Assembly: GCF_031656915.1 (NCBI RefSeq)
Contig: NZ_CP134227.1
Span: 124,001-188,000 of the forward strand
DNA length: 64,000 bases
Reading direction: 5' to 3'
Source: Nocardioides marmorisolisilvae
Lineage (GTDB): Bacteria; Actinomycetota; Actinomycetes; Propionibacteriales; Nocardioidaceae
The notes under the pieces are model-generated. The model ran no database searches and had not been told where the DNA came from. It was given only the letters and a program-made list of their open reading frames with translations. Of the stretch, positions 9,033-16,455 are shown piece by piece. The translations under genes were made by a program, and so were the position numbers. Numbering within the stretch: the stretch's first letter is position 1; every line of letters starts with the position of its first letter.

Positions 9033-9106
9033 GTCAACTCCTTCGATGGGCGAGGGCATCGCTCGACACCCGCTTGCTCAGATGGTGCGCAGGAGGGATC
9101 GGATTC

Positions 9107-9132
9107 GCAAACGTTGTTGCCGAATGGCAAAC
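9107..9132. promoter_or_regulatory. Candidate operator in the divergent flavoprotein/XRE-cupin promoter region
   Basis: The 107-bp divergent region contains a perfect 5-4-5 inverted repeat TTGCC-GAAT-GGCAA at 9117-9130. It overlaps the interrupted inverted repeat GCAA-N6-TTGC at 9107-9120. GCAAAC also occurs twice, at 9107 and 9127, spaced by 20 bp or about two helical turns. This is the natural binding place for the adjacent XRE-cupin regulator. Binding is inferred. Confidence 0.5.
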
Positions 9133-9139
9133 TGAAGCC

Positions 9140-9736
9140 ATGGACGACTCGCCCGATCGCACCCTCGACGCGTTGGGGCCGCGACTCAAGGAACTCCGCC
9201 GGCGTCGCGACATCACTCTCAGTGGCCTCGCCCAGGAGACCGGCATTTCGACCAGCACACTGTCCCGGCTCGAGGCCGGACTGCGGCGTCCGACTCTGGA
9301 ACAACTGCTGCCCCTGGCCCGCGCGTACGGCGTCACCCTCGACGAGCTTGTCGATGCACCACCCACCGGCAACCCACGCATCAACCTGCGGCCCATCCCG
9401 TGCGCCGACGGGTCCACGATCCTGCCCCTCACCCGCCGTCCCGGCGGGATCCAGGCCTACAAGTTCGTCCTCCCCGCCGGGCGAGATGACGCCGAGCCCG
9501 ACATGCGCACTCACCAGGGATACGACTGGGTCTACGTTCTCAATGGCAGGCTCCGCCTCGTCCTAGGGGAGCACGACCTCATCCTCGAACCCGGCGAGGC
9601 TGCCGAGTTCGATACCCGCACCCCGCACTGGTTCGCCGCCACCAGCTCAGGACCTGTGGAGTACCTCAGCCTGATCGGCAAGCACGGCGAACGCGCACAT
9701 GTCCGGGCTGCTCCCAAATCACGCAGCTCCAGCTAG
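9140..9736 (+). CDS. XRE-family transcriptional regulator with C-terminal cupin
   Basis: A 198-residue DNA-binding regulator. An N-terminal HTH_3 domain (LKELRRRRDITLSGLAQETG and STSTLSRLEAGLRRPTLE, about residues 14-66) is followed by a cupin sensor domain (DWVYVLNGRLRLVLGEHDLI, then EPGEAAEFDTRTPHWF, about residues 120-170). Regulators of this architecture usually bind a small-molecule effector in the cupin and repress or activate an adjacent operon. Here it is divergent from the thioredoxin-reductase-like/methyltransferase operon, which is the likely target together with its own gene. ATG at 9140 was chosen over an upstream in-frame ATG because the HTH starts normally from it and the upstream codons read through the probable operator. 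Confidence 0.9.
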   Translation: MDDSPDRTLDALGPRLKELRRRRDITLSGLAQETGISTSTLSRLEAGLRRPTLEQLLPLARAYGVTLDELVDAPPTGNPRINLRPIPCADGSTILPLTRRPGGIQAYKFVLPAGRDDAEPDMRTHQGYDWVYVLNGRLRLVLGEHDLILEPGEAAEFDTRTPHWFAATSSGPVEYLSLIGKHGERAHVRAAPKSRSSS

Positions 9737-9936
9737 ACGCTGCGAGCGGCCAGATCCGGGCGTTCCGCATGAGATCGTGTAGCGGGACGGCGTGTGCGAT
9801 CGCCAAGCCACTGGCGTCGGCCGAGTCCTTCGGGCCGCGACGAGAAGCATCTTTGGGAGCACGCGCTGCAACGCGATTGAGTTCATCATCTGGCGCCGCG
9901 ATGTCGTGGCGGTCGGGGCGGCGCTCGGCGGCACCG

Positions 9937-10374
9937 TCACCGCGGATGCGGTGTCTTGGGGTGTTCGGGGAAGAGGATCTCGAGGGCGATGCGCACCTCG
10001 GCCCAGCGGTCGGCGCCGATCCTGGCGGAGAAGTCGGCCTCCATGGCGGCCATACGCCGGCGGGCTACCGCGAGACCCTCGAGACCGCGCTCGGTGTAGC
10101 GGACGACCACACCCCGACCGTCGACCGGGTCCGGTTCGCGGCGGACCACTCCGCGCCGTTCCAGATCATCGACGACCTTGGTGATCGCCTGACGGGTGAC
10201 TCCCGCGGCGGCAGCCATCTCGCTGGGACGGGCTCCGAGCTCGCCGAGGTTGCGCAGCACGACGTGGTGCCCGGGATTGAGCTCGCTGAAGCCGGCGCGA
10301 GTCGCCGCCGCGGCCACCTCGGCGTCGACAGCGGCATGCGCATCGCGCAAGAGGACCTGCAGGCTCTTCGGCAT
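9937..10374 (-). CDS. MarR-family transcriptional regulator
   Basis: A 145-residue winged-helix regulator: helix-turn-helix ARPSEMAAAAGVTRQAITKVVDDLERRG (wing and recognition helix, about residues 49-78) followed by the beta-wing VRREPDPVDGRGVVVRYTERG. MarR proteins bind palindromes as dimers and are usually released by small ligands. Start: ATG at 10374, with an in-frame GTG one codon upstream. No Shine-Dalgarno sequence is present, but a TAGCGT box at 10381-10386 with TTGTCA at 10404-10409 suggests a leaderless transcript. The divergent two-gene unit at 10484-11043 is the obvious regulated partner, with an inverted repeat between them. Confidence 0.9.
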   Translation of the reverse strand: MPKSLQVLLRDAHAAVDAEVAAAATRAGFSELNPGHHVVLRNLGELGARPSEMAAAAGVTRQAITKVVDDLERRGVVRREPDPVDGRGVVVRYTERGLEGLAVARRRMAAMEADFSARIGADRWAEVRIALEILFPEHPKTPHPR

Positions 10375-10386
10375 CACACCACGCTA

Positions 10387-10414
10387 CAAATAGTTCACCA
10401 TGGTTGACAATATT
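10387..10414. promoter_or_regulatory. Candidate MarR operator/promoter overlap
   Basis: An imperfect palindrome centred on CCATGG (TTCACCATGGTTGA, with AT-rich flanks) lies between the MarR gene and the divergent small-gene pair. It overlaps a TTGTCA/TTGACA -35-like hexamer at 10404-10409 readable on both strands. Size and position fit an autoregulatory MarR operator. Confidence 0.5.
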
Positions 10415-10483
10415 GCCACGCGGGTGGATGCTCAGAAAATCGATCTCGGATGACAGCGGCAACGCCGCGGGAAGTAGTACCCG

Positions 10484-10753
10484 ATGCCTACAGTGCTGGC
10501 CTTCCACGAAGTCGAGAACGTCGACCAATGGCTCACCTCGCCCAAGCGGACCGAGCTCTTCGGGAAGTACGACGTCACCCAGATCCGCACCTTCACCGAC
10601 CCCAACGGCTCCAACCGCGTCGGGCTGATCCTGGAGGTGCCCGACCTCGCAGTGGTGCCGAAGGTCCTCGCGGATGAGGAGATGCCCGCAGCGATGCAGC
10701 ATGACGGCGTCCGGCCCGAGACACTGCTGATCCTGCAAGAGATCTCGCGCTGA
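10484..10753 (+). CDS. Small conserved-looking protein, function unknown
   Basis: An 89-residue soluble protein (MPTVLAFHEVENVDQWL...). No family is recognised with certainty. The alternating pattern HEVENVDQWLTS, VTQIRTFTDPNG, RVGLILEVPDL resembles small ferredoxin-like alpha-beta proteins of the ABM/EthD kind that inspect small organic molecules, but this is a shape argument only. It is the first gene of a pair: its TGA shares one base with the next ATG (TGATG). It is divergent from the MarR gene and probably under its control. Confidence 0.7.
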   Translation: MPTVLAFHEVENVDQWLTSPKRTELFGKYDVTQIRTFTDPNGSNRVGLILEVPDLAVVPKVLADEEMPAAMQHDGVRPETLLILQEISR

Positions 10754-11043
10754 TGACCCGCGTGGTCGTCAACCACCTGCGGCTCGCGGCACCGCTGACG
10801 GAGTCGGTCATCGGTGCTGCCGGCGAGGTCTGTGAACAGATCCTGGCCGCAGGCGCACGATCCGTCAGCGTCGTGCAAGTCGACGACGGCCACGCGATCC
10901 TCGTCCTGAGCTTCCCTGACAAGGAGACCGAGGAGCGGGTCTCCGCCGACATCGGCGGACCCTGGATGCGAGAGCACCTGCTCCCGCTGCTCTCCGGACC
11001 GCCCGAGCGCAGTTCAGGGGTGCTGGTCGCCGGTACATCGTAG
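10753..11043 (+). CDS. Small hypothetical protein, coupled to the upstream gene
   Basis: A 96-residue soluble protein. Its ATG overlaps the previous gene's stop by one base, so translation is probably coupled. Sequence features: a beta-like RVVVNHLRLAAPL start, a helix ESVIGAAGEVCEQIL, a central strand SVSVVQVDDGHAILVLSF, and a C-terminal EERVSADIGGPWMREHLLPLL. Like its partner it looks like a compact alpha-beta fold. No catalytic motif is visible. The pair and the MarR regulator form a small self-contained module, possibly responding to a xenobiotic. Function not recognised. Confidence 0.7.
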   Translation: MTRVVVNHLRLAAPLTESVIGAAGEVCEQILAAGARSVSVVQVDDGHAILVLSFPDKETEERVSADIGGPWMREHLLPLLSGPPERSSGVLVAGTS

Positions 11044-11127
11044 AGAGGCCGCAGTTTCCTCTCGGTGGCCCTGCTGGCGGCTTGTGATTCTCAGAGGGCC
11101 TACCGATGACTGAACGGAGGAAGCCCG

Positions 11128-11295
11128 ATGGACAACTCAAAGCCGAATCCACAGTTGGTCCAGCACGTGTACGACGCCTTCAGCCGAGGCGAGATGGACA
11201 CCACGGGTGCGACGTAGGCCGACGAGGTCAGCCAACACAAGCCCGGCAGCGGATCGGCCCGCGGAGCGTGCCACAACGGGATCGCCTTGCGGTGA
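11128..11295 (+). pseudogene. NTF2/SnoaL-like gene remnant with in-frame stop
   Basis: A good ribosome binding site (GGAGGAAG) precedes ATG at 11128 and a typical SnoaL/NTF2-like N-terminus (NPQLVQHVYDAFSRGEMDT). Codon 30 is TAG at 11215-11217. The same frame then continues convincingly as ADEVSQHKPGSGSARG before ending at 11295. The family is usually 110-140 residues, so the gene has both a nonsense codon and a lost 3' two-thirds. The opposite strand here is the tail of the BrnT-like toxin frame, so the break is probably a deletion junction between two unrelated genes. Confidence 0.7.
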
Positions 11296-11553
11296 TATGA
11301 AGTCCCGACTCAGAGCAGTAGGTTCCAAGTACTGCTTGCGGGCTGCCATGGCGTGGATGACCATCTCGCCGCCGCTCTCGAAGATGAGAACGACGGTCTC
11401 GAGCAGGCGCGCTTGAGTGCCGAATCCGAGCCGAAGCTCGAGGTGCGGCCAGTCCGCTTCGTCGAGTGGCTCGGCCCAGACCGGCCAGTCGGCTGCCTGG
11501 ACCGAGTCCTCTGCGAGTACTCCGTGCTTGAGTGCGCTGTCGTGGACCTTCAC
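11137..11553 (-). CDS. BrnT-like toxin with abnormal C-terminal extension
   Basis: GTG at 11553 overlaps the antitoxin stop by 4 bp. The first ~80 residues have the BrnT layout: an N-terminal KHGVLAEDSVQA helix, then RLGFGTQARLLETVVLIF, then GGEMVIHAMAARKQYLE with the expected final Arg-Lys-containing helix. BrnT-type toxins are small mRNA-degrading or translation-inhibiting proteins neutralised by a ribbon-helix-helix partner. Such proteins normally stop soon after this point. Here the frame continues for about 60 more residues without family character, antisense to the dead NTF2-like gene. The extension most likely arose from the same deletion. Whether the protein is still toxic is unknown. 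Confidence 0.65.
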   Translation of the reverse strand: MKVHDSALKHGVLAEDSVQAADWPVWAEPLDEADWPHLELRLGFGTQARLLETVVLIFESGGEMVIHAMAARKQYLEPTALSRDFISPQGDPVVARSAGRSAAGLVLADLVGLRRTRGVHLASAEGVVHVLDQLWIRL

Positions 11554-11783
11554 GCCTCGAAGCTGGCCAGCGCCCTGCGGATCGCCTCGGATCGCGAAAT
11601 GTGCTCGCGTTCGGCGATGGCGTCGACCGCAGCGAGCTCTTCAGCGGTTAGACGGACGGCCACTACCTGCATCGGTTCGGCGCCACGCCCGGGACGACCG
11701 CGTCCGCGGCGCTTCATCTCCTCGACGTCGTAGCCAGCTTCGGCCTCGTCCGCCCACTGCTGGACCTGCTCGTCACTGACCAT
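11550..11783 (-). CDS. Ribbon-helix-helix (CopG-type) antitoxin
   Basis: A 77-residue protein with a charged N-terminal arm, a basic linker (KRRGRGRPGRG) and a C-terminal ribbon-helix-helix: MQVVAVRLTAEELAAVDAIA (beta strand plus helix A), then ISRSEAIRRALASF (helix B). RHH antitoxins bind operator DNA as dimers and repress their own operon together with the toxin. The gene is first in the operon, 4-bp overlapped by the toxin. A TACGAT -10 box six bases upstream of the ATG and the 11-bp palindrome TCGTAAGACGA around it fit leaderless, autorepressed expression. Confidence 0.75.
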   Translation of the reverse strand: MVSDEQVQQWADEAEAGYDVEEMKRRGRGRPGRGAEPMQVVAVRLTAEELAAVDAIAEREHISRSEAIRRALASFEA

Positions 11784-11789
11784 GCCAAT

Positions 11790-11801
11790 ATCGTAAGACG
11801 A
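11790..11801 (-). promoter_or_regulatory. Toxin-antitoxin promoter with palindromic operator
   Basis: The minus-strand -10 box TACGAT (11790-11795) lies six bases from the antitoxin ATG. It overlaps the palindrome TCGT-AAG-ACGA at 11791-11801, a plausible RHH operator. Confidence 0.45.
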
Positions 11802-11918
11802 AAAACGGGTCCCGCGGAAGAAGCCGTCGTGGGAACCGAGTCACGCTCGACAACGCCTCATAAACCAACCGGCCCCTGACTCGAGACCCACCCGCTGGGA
11901 ATGAATCTTCGCGTCAGA

Positions 11919-11935
11919 GGCCAGTTCACTGGGCC
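11919..11935 (-). terminator. Candidate glnA terminator hairpin
   Basis: Directly after the glnA stop, the minus strand reads GGCCCAGT-GA-ACTGGCC, a stem of seven pairs with one bulge. There is no U-tract, as is common in high-GC actinobacteria. Confidence 0.4.
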
Positions 11936-11942
11936 GTATGGC

Positions 11943-13361
11943 CTAGATGTCGTAGTAGAGCTCGAACTCGTGAGGGTGCGGGCGCTGCTGCACGGGCAGG
12001 ATTTCGTTAGTGCGCTTGTAGTCGATCCAGGTCTCGATCAGGTCCGGGGTGAACACGTTTCCGACGGTGAGGAAGTCGTGGTCGGCCTCGAGGGTGTTCA
12101 GCACCGCGTCGAGCGAGGTGGGAACCTGGTCGATCTCGGCCATCTCGTCCGGCGGGAGCTCGTAGATGTCCTTGTCCACCGGGTCGGCAGGCTCGATCTT
12201 GTTCTGGATGCCGTCCAGGCCGGCGAGCAACAGCGCGGAGAACGCCAGGTAGGGGTTGGCCGACGGGTCGGGACAGCGGAACTCGATCCGCTTCGCCTTC
12301 GGGTTCGACCCGGTGATCGGGATCCGGACACAGGCCGAGCGGTTCCGTTGGCTGTAGACCAGCGAGATCGGCGCCTCGAAGCCTGGCACCAGCCGGTGGT
12401 AGGAGTTCACCGTCGGGTTGGTGAACGCCAACAGCGACGGGGCGTGCTTGAGGATGCCGCCGATGTAGTAGCGCGCCATGTCGGACAGCCCGGCGTACCC
12501 CGTCTCGTCGTAGAACAGCGGCTCGCCGTTGTTCCAGATCGACTGGTGGCAGTGCATCCCGGAGCCGTTGTCGCCGAAGATCGGCTTCGGCATGAACGTC
12601 GCGGTCTTGTTGTTGCGCCATGCGACGTTCTTGACGATGTACTTGAACTTCATCACGTCGTCGGCGGCCTTGAGCAGCTCATCGAAGCGGTAGTTGATCT
12701 CCGCCTGCCCTGCGGTGCCGACCTCGTGGTGGGCACGCTCGACCTGCAGTCCGGCGCGCTCCAGTTCGACGACCATCTCGTCACGGAGCTCGCCGAAGTG
12801 GTCGTACGGCGCCACCGGGAAGTAGCCGCCCTTGTACTTCACCTTGTAGCCGCGGTTGTTCTCCTCCGACCCGGTGTTCCAGGCGCCTGCCTCGGAGTCG
12901 ATGTGGTAGAAGCCCGCGTTGGTCTTGGTCTCGAAACGCACCGAGTCGAAGACGTAGAACTCGGCCTCGGGGGCGAAGTAGGCCCTGTCGCCGATGCCCG
13001 TGCTCGCCAGGTAGGCCATCGCCTTGCGCGCGATGTTGCGAGGGTCGCGCGAGTACGCCTCCCCGGTGATCGGGTCGTGGATGAAGAAGTTCACCACCAG
13101 GGTCTTGGCCACCCGGAACGGGTCGATGTACGCCGTCGTCGGGTCGGGGAACAACTGCATGTCCGACTCGTGGATCGCCTGGAAGCCGCGGATCGAGGAG
13201 CCGTCGAAGCCGAGGCCTTCGTCGAAGACCGACTGGCCGAAGGACGAGACTGGCACCGTGAAGTGCTGCATGACGCCGGGCAGGTCGCAGAAGCGCACGT
13301 CGACCATCTCGACGCCCTCGTCCTTGATGTACTTCAGCAGCTCTTCGCTGTTGTTGAACAT
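11943..13361 (-). CDS. glnA: Glutamine synthetase, type I (GlnA1-like)
   Basis: Glutamate + NH3 + ATP to glutamine; a cytoplasmic dodecamer and the main ammonium-assimilation enzyme. It has 472 residues, normal for GSI. Visible landmarks: the N-terminal latch-region [17 protein letters not shown], the metal-site EAEFYVFD, the ATP-site [12 protein letters not shown], the NRSACVRIP loop, and the adenylylation region [10 protein letters not shown] with its Tyr. The start ATG at 13361 has AGGAGG eight bases upstream. Longer upstream read-through in frame is an artefact of high GC. A four-half-site GlnR box lies about 90 bp upstream, so nitrogen control by GlnR is likely in addition to adenylylation. 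It is divergent from an RDD membrane protein gene, as in mycobacteria, where glnA1 is also near Rv2219A, lipA and lipB. Confidence 0.98.
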   Translation of the reverse strand: MFNNSEELLKYIKDEGVEMVDVRFCDLPGVMQHFTVPVSSFGQSVFDEGLGFDGSSIRGFQAIHESDMQLFPDPTTAYIDPFRVAKTLVVNFFIHDPITGEAYSRDPRNIARKAMAYLASTGIGDRAYFAPEAEFYVFDSVRFETKTNAGFYHIDSEAGAWNTGSEENNRGYKVKYKGGYFPVAPYDHFGELRDEMVVELERAGLQVERAHHEVGTAGQAEINYRFDELLKAADDVMKFKYIVKNVAWRNNKTATFMPKPIFGDNGSGMHCHQSIWNNGEPLFYDETGYAGLSDMARYYIGGILKHAPSLLAFTNPTVNSYHRLVPGFEAPISLVYSQRNRSACVRIPITGSNPKAKRIEFRCPDPSANPYLAFSALLLAGLDGIQNKIEPADPVDKDIYELPPDEMAEIDQVPTSLDAVLNTLEADHDFLTVGNVFTPDLIETWIDYKRTNEILPVQQRPHPHEFELYYDI

Positions 13362-13452
13362 TCGTCCTCCTTGGCCCGCGATGAGCGGGCCGCACAGTGG
13401 TCCGGGCGACACCATGGGGGCGCCGCGTTGATCCGAAAGGTACGCATGGGCG

Positions 13453-13490
13453 GTTAATCGACCGTATCCGCTTTGTTTCGGGCGTGTAAC
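13453..13490 (-). promoter_or_regulatory. GlnR operator (four half-sites, 11-bp period)
   Basis: On the glnA strand the region reads GTTAC-N6-GAAAC-N6-GATAC-N6-TTAAC, the four pentamers falling at 13490-13486, 13479-13475, 13468-13464 and 13457-13453. This is the actinobacterial GlnR box architecture (gTnAc-n6-GaAAc twice). The first pair is a perfect match; the second is degenerate. The box starts about 92 bp upstream of the glnA ATG and ends about 36 bp upstream of the probable -10 of the divergent RDD gene, so it could act on both. Confidence 0.85.
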
Positions 13491-13525
13491 ACCTGCCCAC
13501 CTGACGGTCAGCGTGCTCCCGCGGA

Positions 13526-13531
13526 TAGGGT
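13526..13531 (+). promoter_or_regulatory. Candidate leaderless -10 box (TAGGGT) of the RDD gene
   Basis: TAGGGT lies seven bases before the ATG at 13539. A TGACGG -35-like hexamer lies 18 bp further upstream (13502-13507). No Shine-Dalgarno sequence is present. Confidence 0.45.
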
Positions 13532-13538
13532 CGGCGCG

Positions 13539-13940
13539 ATGTCTGGACCCTCCGCCCCTCCGCCCGCGCCCGCCGGCCTCGAGCTGGCTTCGTGGGGGCG
13601 TCGGATCGGCGCCGTGCTGATCGACGGCGTGGCGAGCGCGCTGGTGGCCCTCGCGATCCTCGGTCCCGAGGGATACAGCCGGAGCTCGTTCGCCCCCCTG
13701 ATCGTGTTCTTCATCGAGACCGGAGTCGGCACTGCCATCGTCGGGGGGTCCTTCGGCCAGATGCTCACCCGGATCCGGGTGTTGCGCACCGATGGCAAGC
13801 CGCTCAGCCTGCTCATGGCCCTGTTGCGTAGCCTGATGGTGTGCCTGGTGATTCCGCCGCTGGTGTTCCGGCCCGACGGACGTGGGCTGCACGACATGGC
13901 CACGGGCTCGGCTGCCTACCGGTTGCCGAAGGCCCGCTGA
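13539..13940 (+). CDS. RDD-family membrane protein
   Basis: A 133-residue integral membrane protein. A Pro/Ala-rich N-terminus precedes the RDD signature ([25 protein letters not shown]) with Arg-Arg and Asp near the first membrane helix. At least two more hydrophobic segments follow ([20 protein letters not shown] and [21 protein letters not shown]). The end [16 protein letters not shown] is typical of the family. Its molecular role is not established. Its position divergent to glnA matches the mycobacterial Rv2219A-glnA1 neighbourhood. Expression may be leaderless and could share the GlnR box. Confidence 0.9.
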   Translation: MSGPSAPPPAPAGLELASWGRRIGAVLIDGVASALVALAILGPEGYSRSSFAPLIVFFIETGVGTAIVGGSFGQMLTRIRVLRTDGKPLSLLMALLRSLMVCLVIPPLVFRPDGRGLHDMATGSAAYRLPKAR

Positions 13941-13995
13941 TCGACCCGCTGAGCAAGCGTGCCGATCGACCACCGTTGCTGACAGGAGCGAGAAC

Positions 13996-14790
13996 ATGAA
14001 CAGGTCCCGAGCCCTTGCACTGGCCGCCGTCTCCACCACCGCAGTCCTCGGTCTGACCGGGTGCGGCGGCTCCAGCGCGGCCGGCCACAGTACGTCGGCT
14101 CCCGTGTCGTCTCCCTCCGGGTCCACGGGCACGACCACGGGGTCCGCCACGGCGGGCCGCCTGACGAAGGCCGACTTCGTGCAGACCGTGTCCTCCGCTG
14201 TCGGTGCCCAGAAGACGGCGCACGTAGCGGTCCGGTCCCAGCTGCTCAAGGTCGACGGTGACGTGTCCTATGCGGGCAAGGCCTCGGCGATGGCGATGAC
14301 CCTCGCGGTGAACGGCCAGAAGGGCGAGGTGCGGATCGTCGACGGCGTGCTCTACATGTCGATGCCCGGGCTCACCCCCGCCGGCAAGTTCGTCAAGCTC
14401 ACGGCGAGCGACCCCAATATCGGCCCGCTGATCGGGCAGATCCGCAACTTCGGCCCGCAGGGCAATCTCGAGGCGATGTCCAAGGGCCTGCAGAAGGTCC
14501 AGTACATCGGCGCCGACACCGTCGACGGCGCCAAGGTCGACCACTACAAGGTCACCGTCGACGCGCGCGCGATGCTCAAGCAGATGGGCACAGCGGTCCC
14601 GAAGGCCGCCAAGGACAAGATCCCGCACACGGTCACCTACGACATGTATCTCGACAGCAACCACCTGATGCGACGGATCGTCATCGACCTGATGGGTCAG
14701 CAGACCCGGGTGGACGTCACGAACTGGGGCAAGCCGGTGCACATCAGCGCCCCGCCAGCCTCGGACCTGGTGGCCAAGCCCAAGGCCTGA
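13996..14790 (+). CDS. Secreted lipoprotein, LppX/LprAFG-like
   Basis: A 264-residue predicted lipoprotein. A signal peptide [20 protein letters not shown] ends in the lipobox LTGC (Cys near residue 23). A Ser/Thr/Gly-rich tether to about residue 55 precedes a globular domain with LppX/LprG-like character: repeated beta strands ([54 protein letters not shown]). Proteins of this fold bind or carry lipids or glycolipids at the envelope. The start ATG at 13996 has AGGAG nearby. It is co-directional with and 55 bp after the RDD gene, and convergent with the DUF4191 gene. Confidence 0.85.
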   Translation: MNRSRALALAAVSTTAVLGLTGCGGSSAAGHSTSAPVSSPSGSTGTTTGSATAGRLTKADFVQTVSSAVGAQKTAHVAVRSQLLKVDGDVSYAGKASAMAMTLAVNGQKGEVRIVDGVLYMSMPGLTPAGKFVKLTASDPNIGPLIGQIRNFGPQGNLEAMSKGLQKVQYIGADTVDGAKVDHYKVTVDARAMLKQMGTAVPKAAKDKIPHTVTYDMYLDSNHLMRRIVIDLMGQQTRVDVTNWGKPVHISAPPASDLVAKPKA

Positions 14791-14809
14791 CCGGGGGCGC
14801 ACGCCGCAG

Positions 14810-15499
14810 TCAGCGACCGCGGAGGTTGCCGCGCATCCCCTTCATCGACGTCGGCACCGGCCCCTTGGGCAGCGGTACGGCGGACCGGTTCGCGTCGAGT
14901 GCCTTCAGCCGCTGCAGCACGTCGGTCATCTCTGCGGGCTTGAGGGTGCGCTTCATCTTGGTCATGTGCTTGCCAAGCTTGCGCAGCGGAACCTGACCCT
15001 CGCCGTCGCCGACGTACACCTCGTGGATCGCGGTCTCGCTGGCCACCCGCTCGTGCTTGCGTCGCTCGGAGGACATCAGCTGCTTGAGCCGGTTCGGGCT
15101 GCCCTCACCGATCAGCACGATGCCCGGAGGGCCGACCAGCCGGGTCACCAGGTCCTGCTGCTTGTTGAAGGCGATCATCGGCTCGATCTTCCAGCCCCGC
15201 TTGAGCATGCCCAGCGCAGCGGCAGCGGCGCCGGGCTTGCCCTCGATCTGCGCGAAGGCCGCCTTCTGCGCTCGCCTGCCGAAGACCATCAGGGCGGCCA
15301 GGGTGCCGAAGAGGATGCCGAAGACGATCGGGAAGACGATCCCCTGGAGCACGAAGAACAGCACTGCGAAGGCGATCACACCGACGACGGCGAAGGTGCC
15401 GAGGAGGATCCAGCCCAGGTTGGGGTCGGACTGCTTGGTCAGTCGGTAGGTCTGGATGATCTGGGCCGCGCGGCCCTGCTTCGACTTGTCTCGTGCCAT
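14810..15499 (-). CDS. DUF4191 membrane protein
   Basis: A 229-residue member of the actinobacterial DUF4191 family (orthologous position to Rv2219). A basic, soluble N-terminus (RDKSKQGRAAQIIQTYRLT) leads into two transmembrane helices (about residues 28-75: NLGWILLGTFAVVGVIAF and VFPIVFGILFGTLAALMVFG). A cytoplasmic domain with GPPGIVLIGEG and many Lys/Arg follows. Function unknown. Its conserved place beside lipA and glnA in actinobacteria suggests a housekeeping role. It is 13 bp from the stop of lipA and probably read in the same transcript. Confidence 0.9.
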   Translation of the reverse strand: MARDKSKQGRAAQIIQTYRLTKQSDPNLGWILLGTFAVVGVIAFAVLFFVLQGIVFPIVFGILFGTLAALMVFGRRAQKAAFAQIEGKPGAAAAALGMLKRGWKIEPMIAFNKQQDLVTRLVGPPGIVLIGEGSPNRLKQLMSSERRKHERVASETAIHEVYVGDGEGQVPLRKLGKHMTKMKRTLKPAEMTDVLQRLKALDANRSAVPLPKGPVPTSMKGMRGNLRGR

Positions 15500-15512
15500 G
15501 GACCCCAGTCTC

Positions 15513-16451
15513 TCAGACCGTGGCGGTGCGGGCTGCCATCGCCTGCTGGTAGAGCCGGCCGGCGCGGTACGACGAACGCACCAGCGGGCCGCTCATCACG
15601 CCGGCGAACCCGATCTCGAGCGCCTCGTCGTGCAGCTCGACGAACTCCTCGGGCTTCACCCATCGCTCCACCGGGTGGTGGCGCAGCGAGGGGCGGAGGT
15701 ACTGGGTGATCGTGACCAGCTCGCAGCCGGCGGCATGCAGGTCGCGCAGCGCCTGGCTGACCTCCTCGCGGGTCTCGCCCATGCCCAGGATCAAATTGGA
15801 CTTGGTGACCAGGCCGAACGCGCGGGCCTGGGTGAGCACGTCCAGGGAGCGGTCGTAGCGGAACGCCGGGCGGATCCGCTTGAAGATCCGCGGCACCGTC
15901 TCAACATTGTGGGCGAGGACCTCGGGCCGGGACTCGAAGACCTGCTGGAGCAGCTCCGGGATGCCGTTGAAGTCCGGGATCAGGTTCTCCACGCCGGTGT
16001 CCGGGTTCAGCTCGTGGATCGCGCGCACCGTCTCGGCGTACAGCCACGCGCCGCCGTCGGGCAGGTCGTCGCGGGCCACGCCGGTGATGGTCGCGTAGCG
16101 CAGGCCCATCTGCTGGACCGACTCCGCGACCCGGCGCGGCTCGTCGCGGTCCAGCGGCTCCGGCTTCCCGGTGTCGATCTGGCAGAAGTCGCAGCGTCGG
16201 GTGCACTGGTCGCCGCCGATGAGGAAGGTCGCCTCGCGGTCCTCCCAGCACTCGAAGATGTTCGGGCAGCCGGCCTCCTGGCACACGGTGTGCAGGCCTT
16301 CGCTCTTCACCAGCTGCTGGAGCTCCTGGTACTGCGGTCCCATCTTCGCGCGTGTCTTGATCCACTCCGGCTTGCGCTCGATCGGGGTGGCGGCGTTGCG
16401 GGCCTCGAGACGGAGGAGTTTTCGACCATCGGGAGCTACTGCGGAAGTCAC
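15513..16451 (-). CDS. lipA: Lipoyl synthase
   Basis: Radical-SAM enzyme inserting two sulfurs into protein-bound octanoyl groups to make lipoyl cofactors for SucB-type E2 and GcvH proteins. It has 312 residues, normal length. It shows both cluster motifs: the auxiliary cluster Cys set ([15 protein letters not shown], near residues 57-68) and the radical-SAM CTRRCDFC (near 83-90). The SAM-binding [12 protein letters not shown] and the C-terminal [15 protein letters not shown] (Ser ligand of the auxiliary cluster) are present. GTG start at 16451. It is 4 bp from the upstream ABC permease gene and separated from lipB by the two ABC genes. The lipoylated target sucB and gcvT lie within 15 kb. 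Confidence 0.97.
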   Translation of the reverse strand: MTSAVAPDGRKLLRLEARNAATPIERKPEWIKTRAKMGPQYQELQQLVKSEGLHTVCQEAGCPNIFECWEDREATFLIGGDQCTRRCDFCQIDTGKPEPLDRDEPRRVAESVQQMGLRYATITGVARDDLPDGGAWLYAETVRAIHELNPDTGVENLIPDFNGIPELLQQVFESRPEVLAHNVETVPRIFKRIRPAFRYDRSLDVLTQARAFGLVTKSNLILGMGETREEVSQALRDLHAAGCELVTITQYLRPSLRHHPVERWVKPEEFVELHDEALEIGFAGVMSGPLVRSSYRAGRLYQQAMAARTATV

Positions 16452-16455
16452 CCGC

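Noticed and set aside
11901-13457. Long plus-strand ORF opposite glnA
   Set aside because: It mirrors glnA in antisense with the biased composition expected of high-GC shadow frames, while glnA itself is unambiguous.
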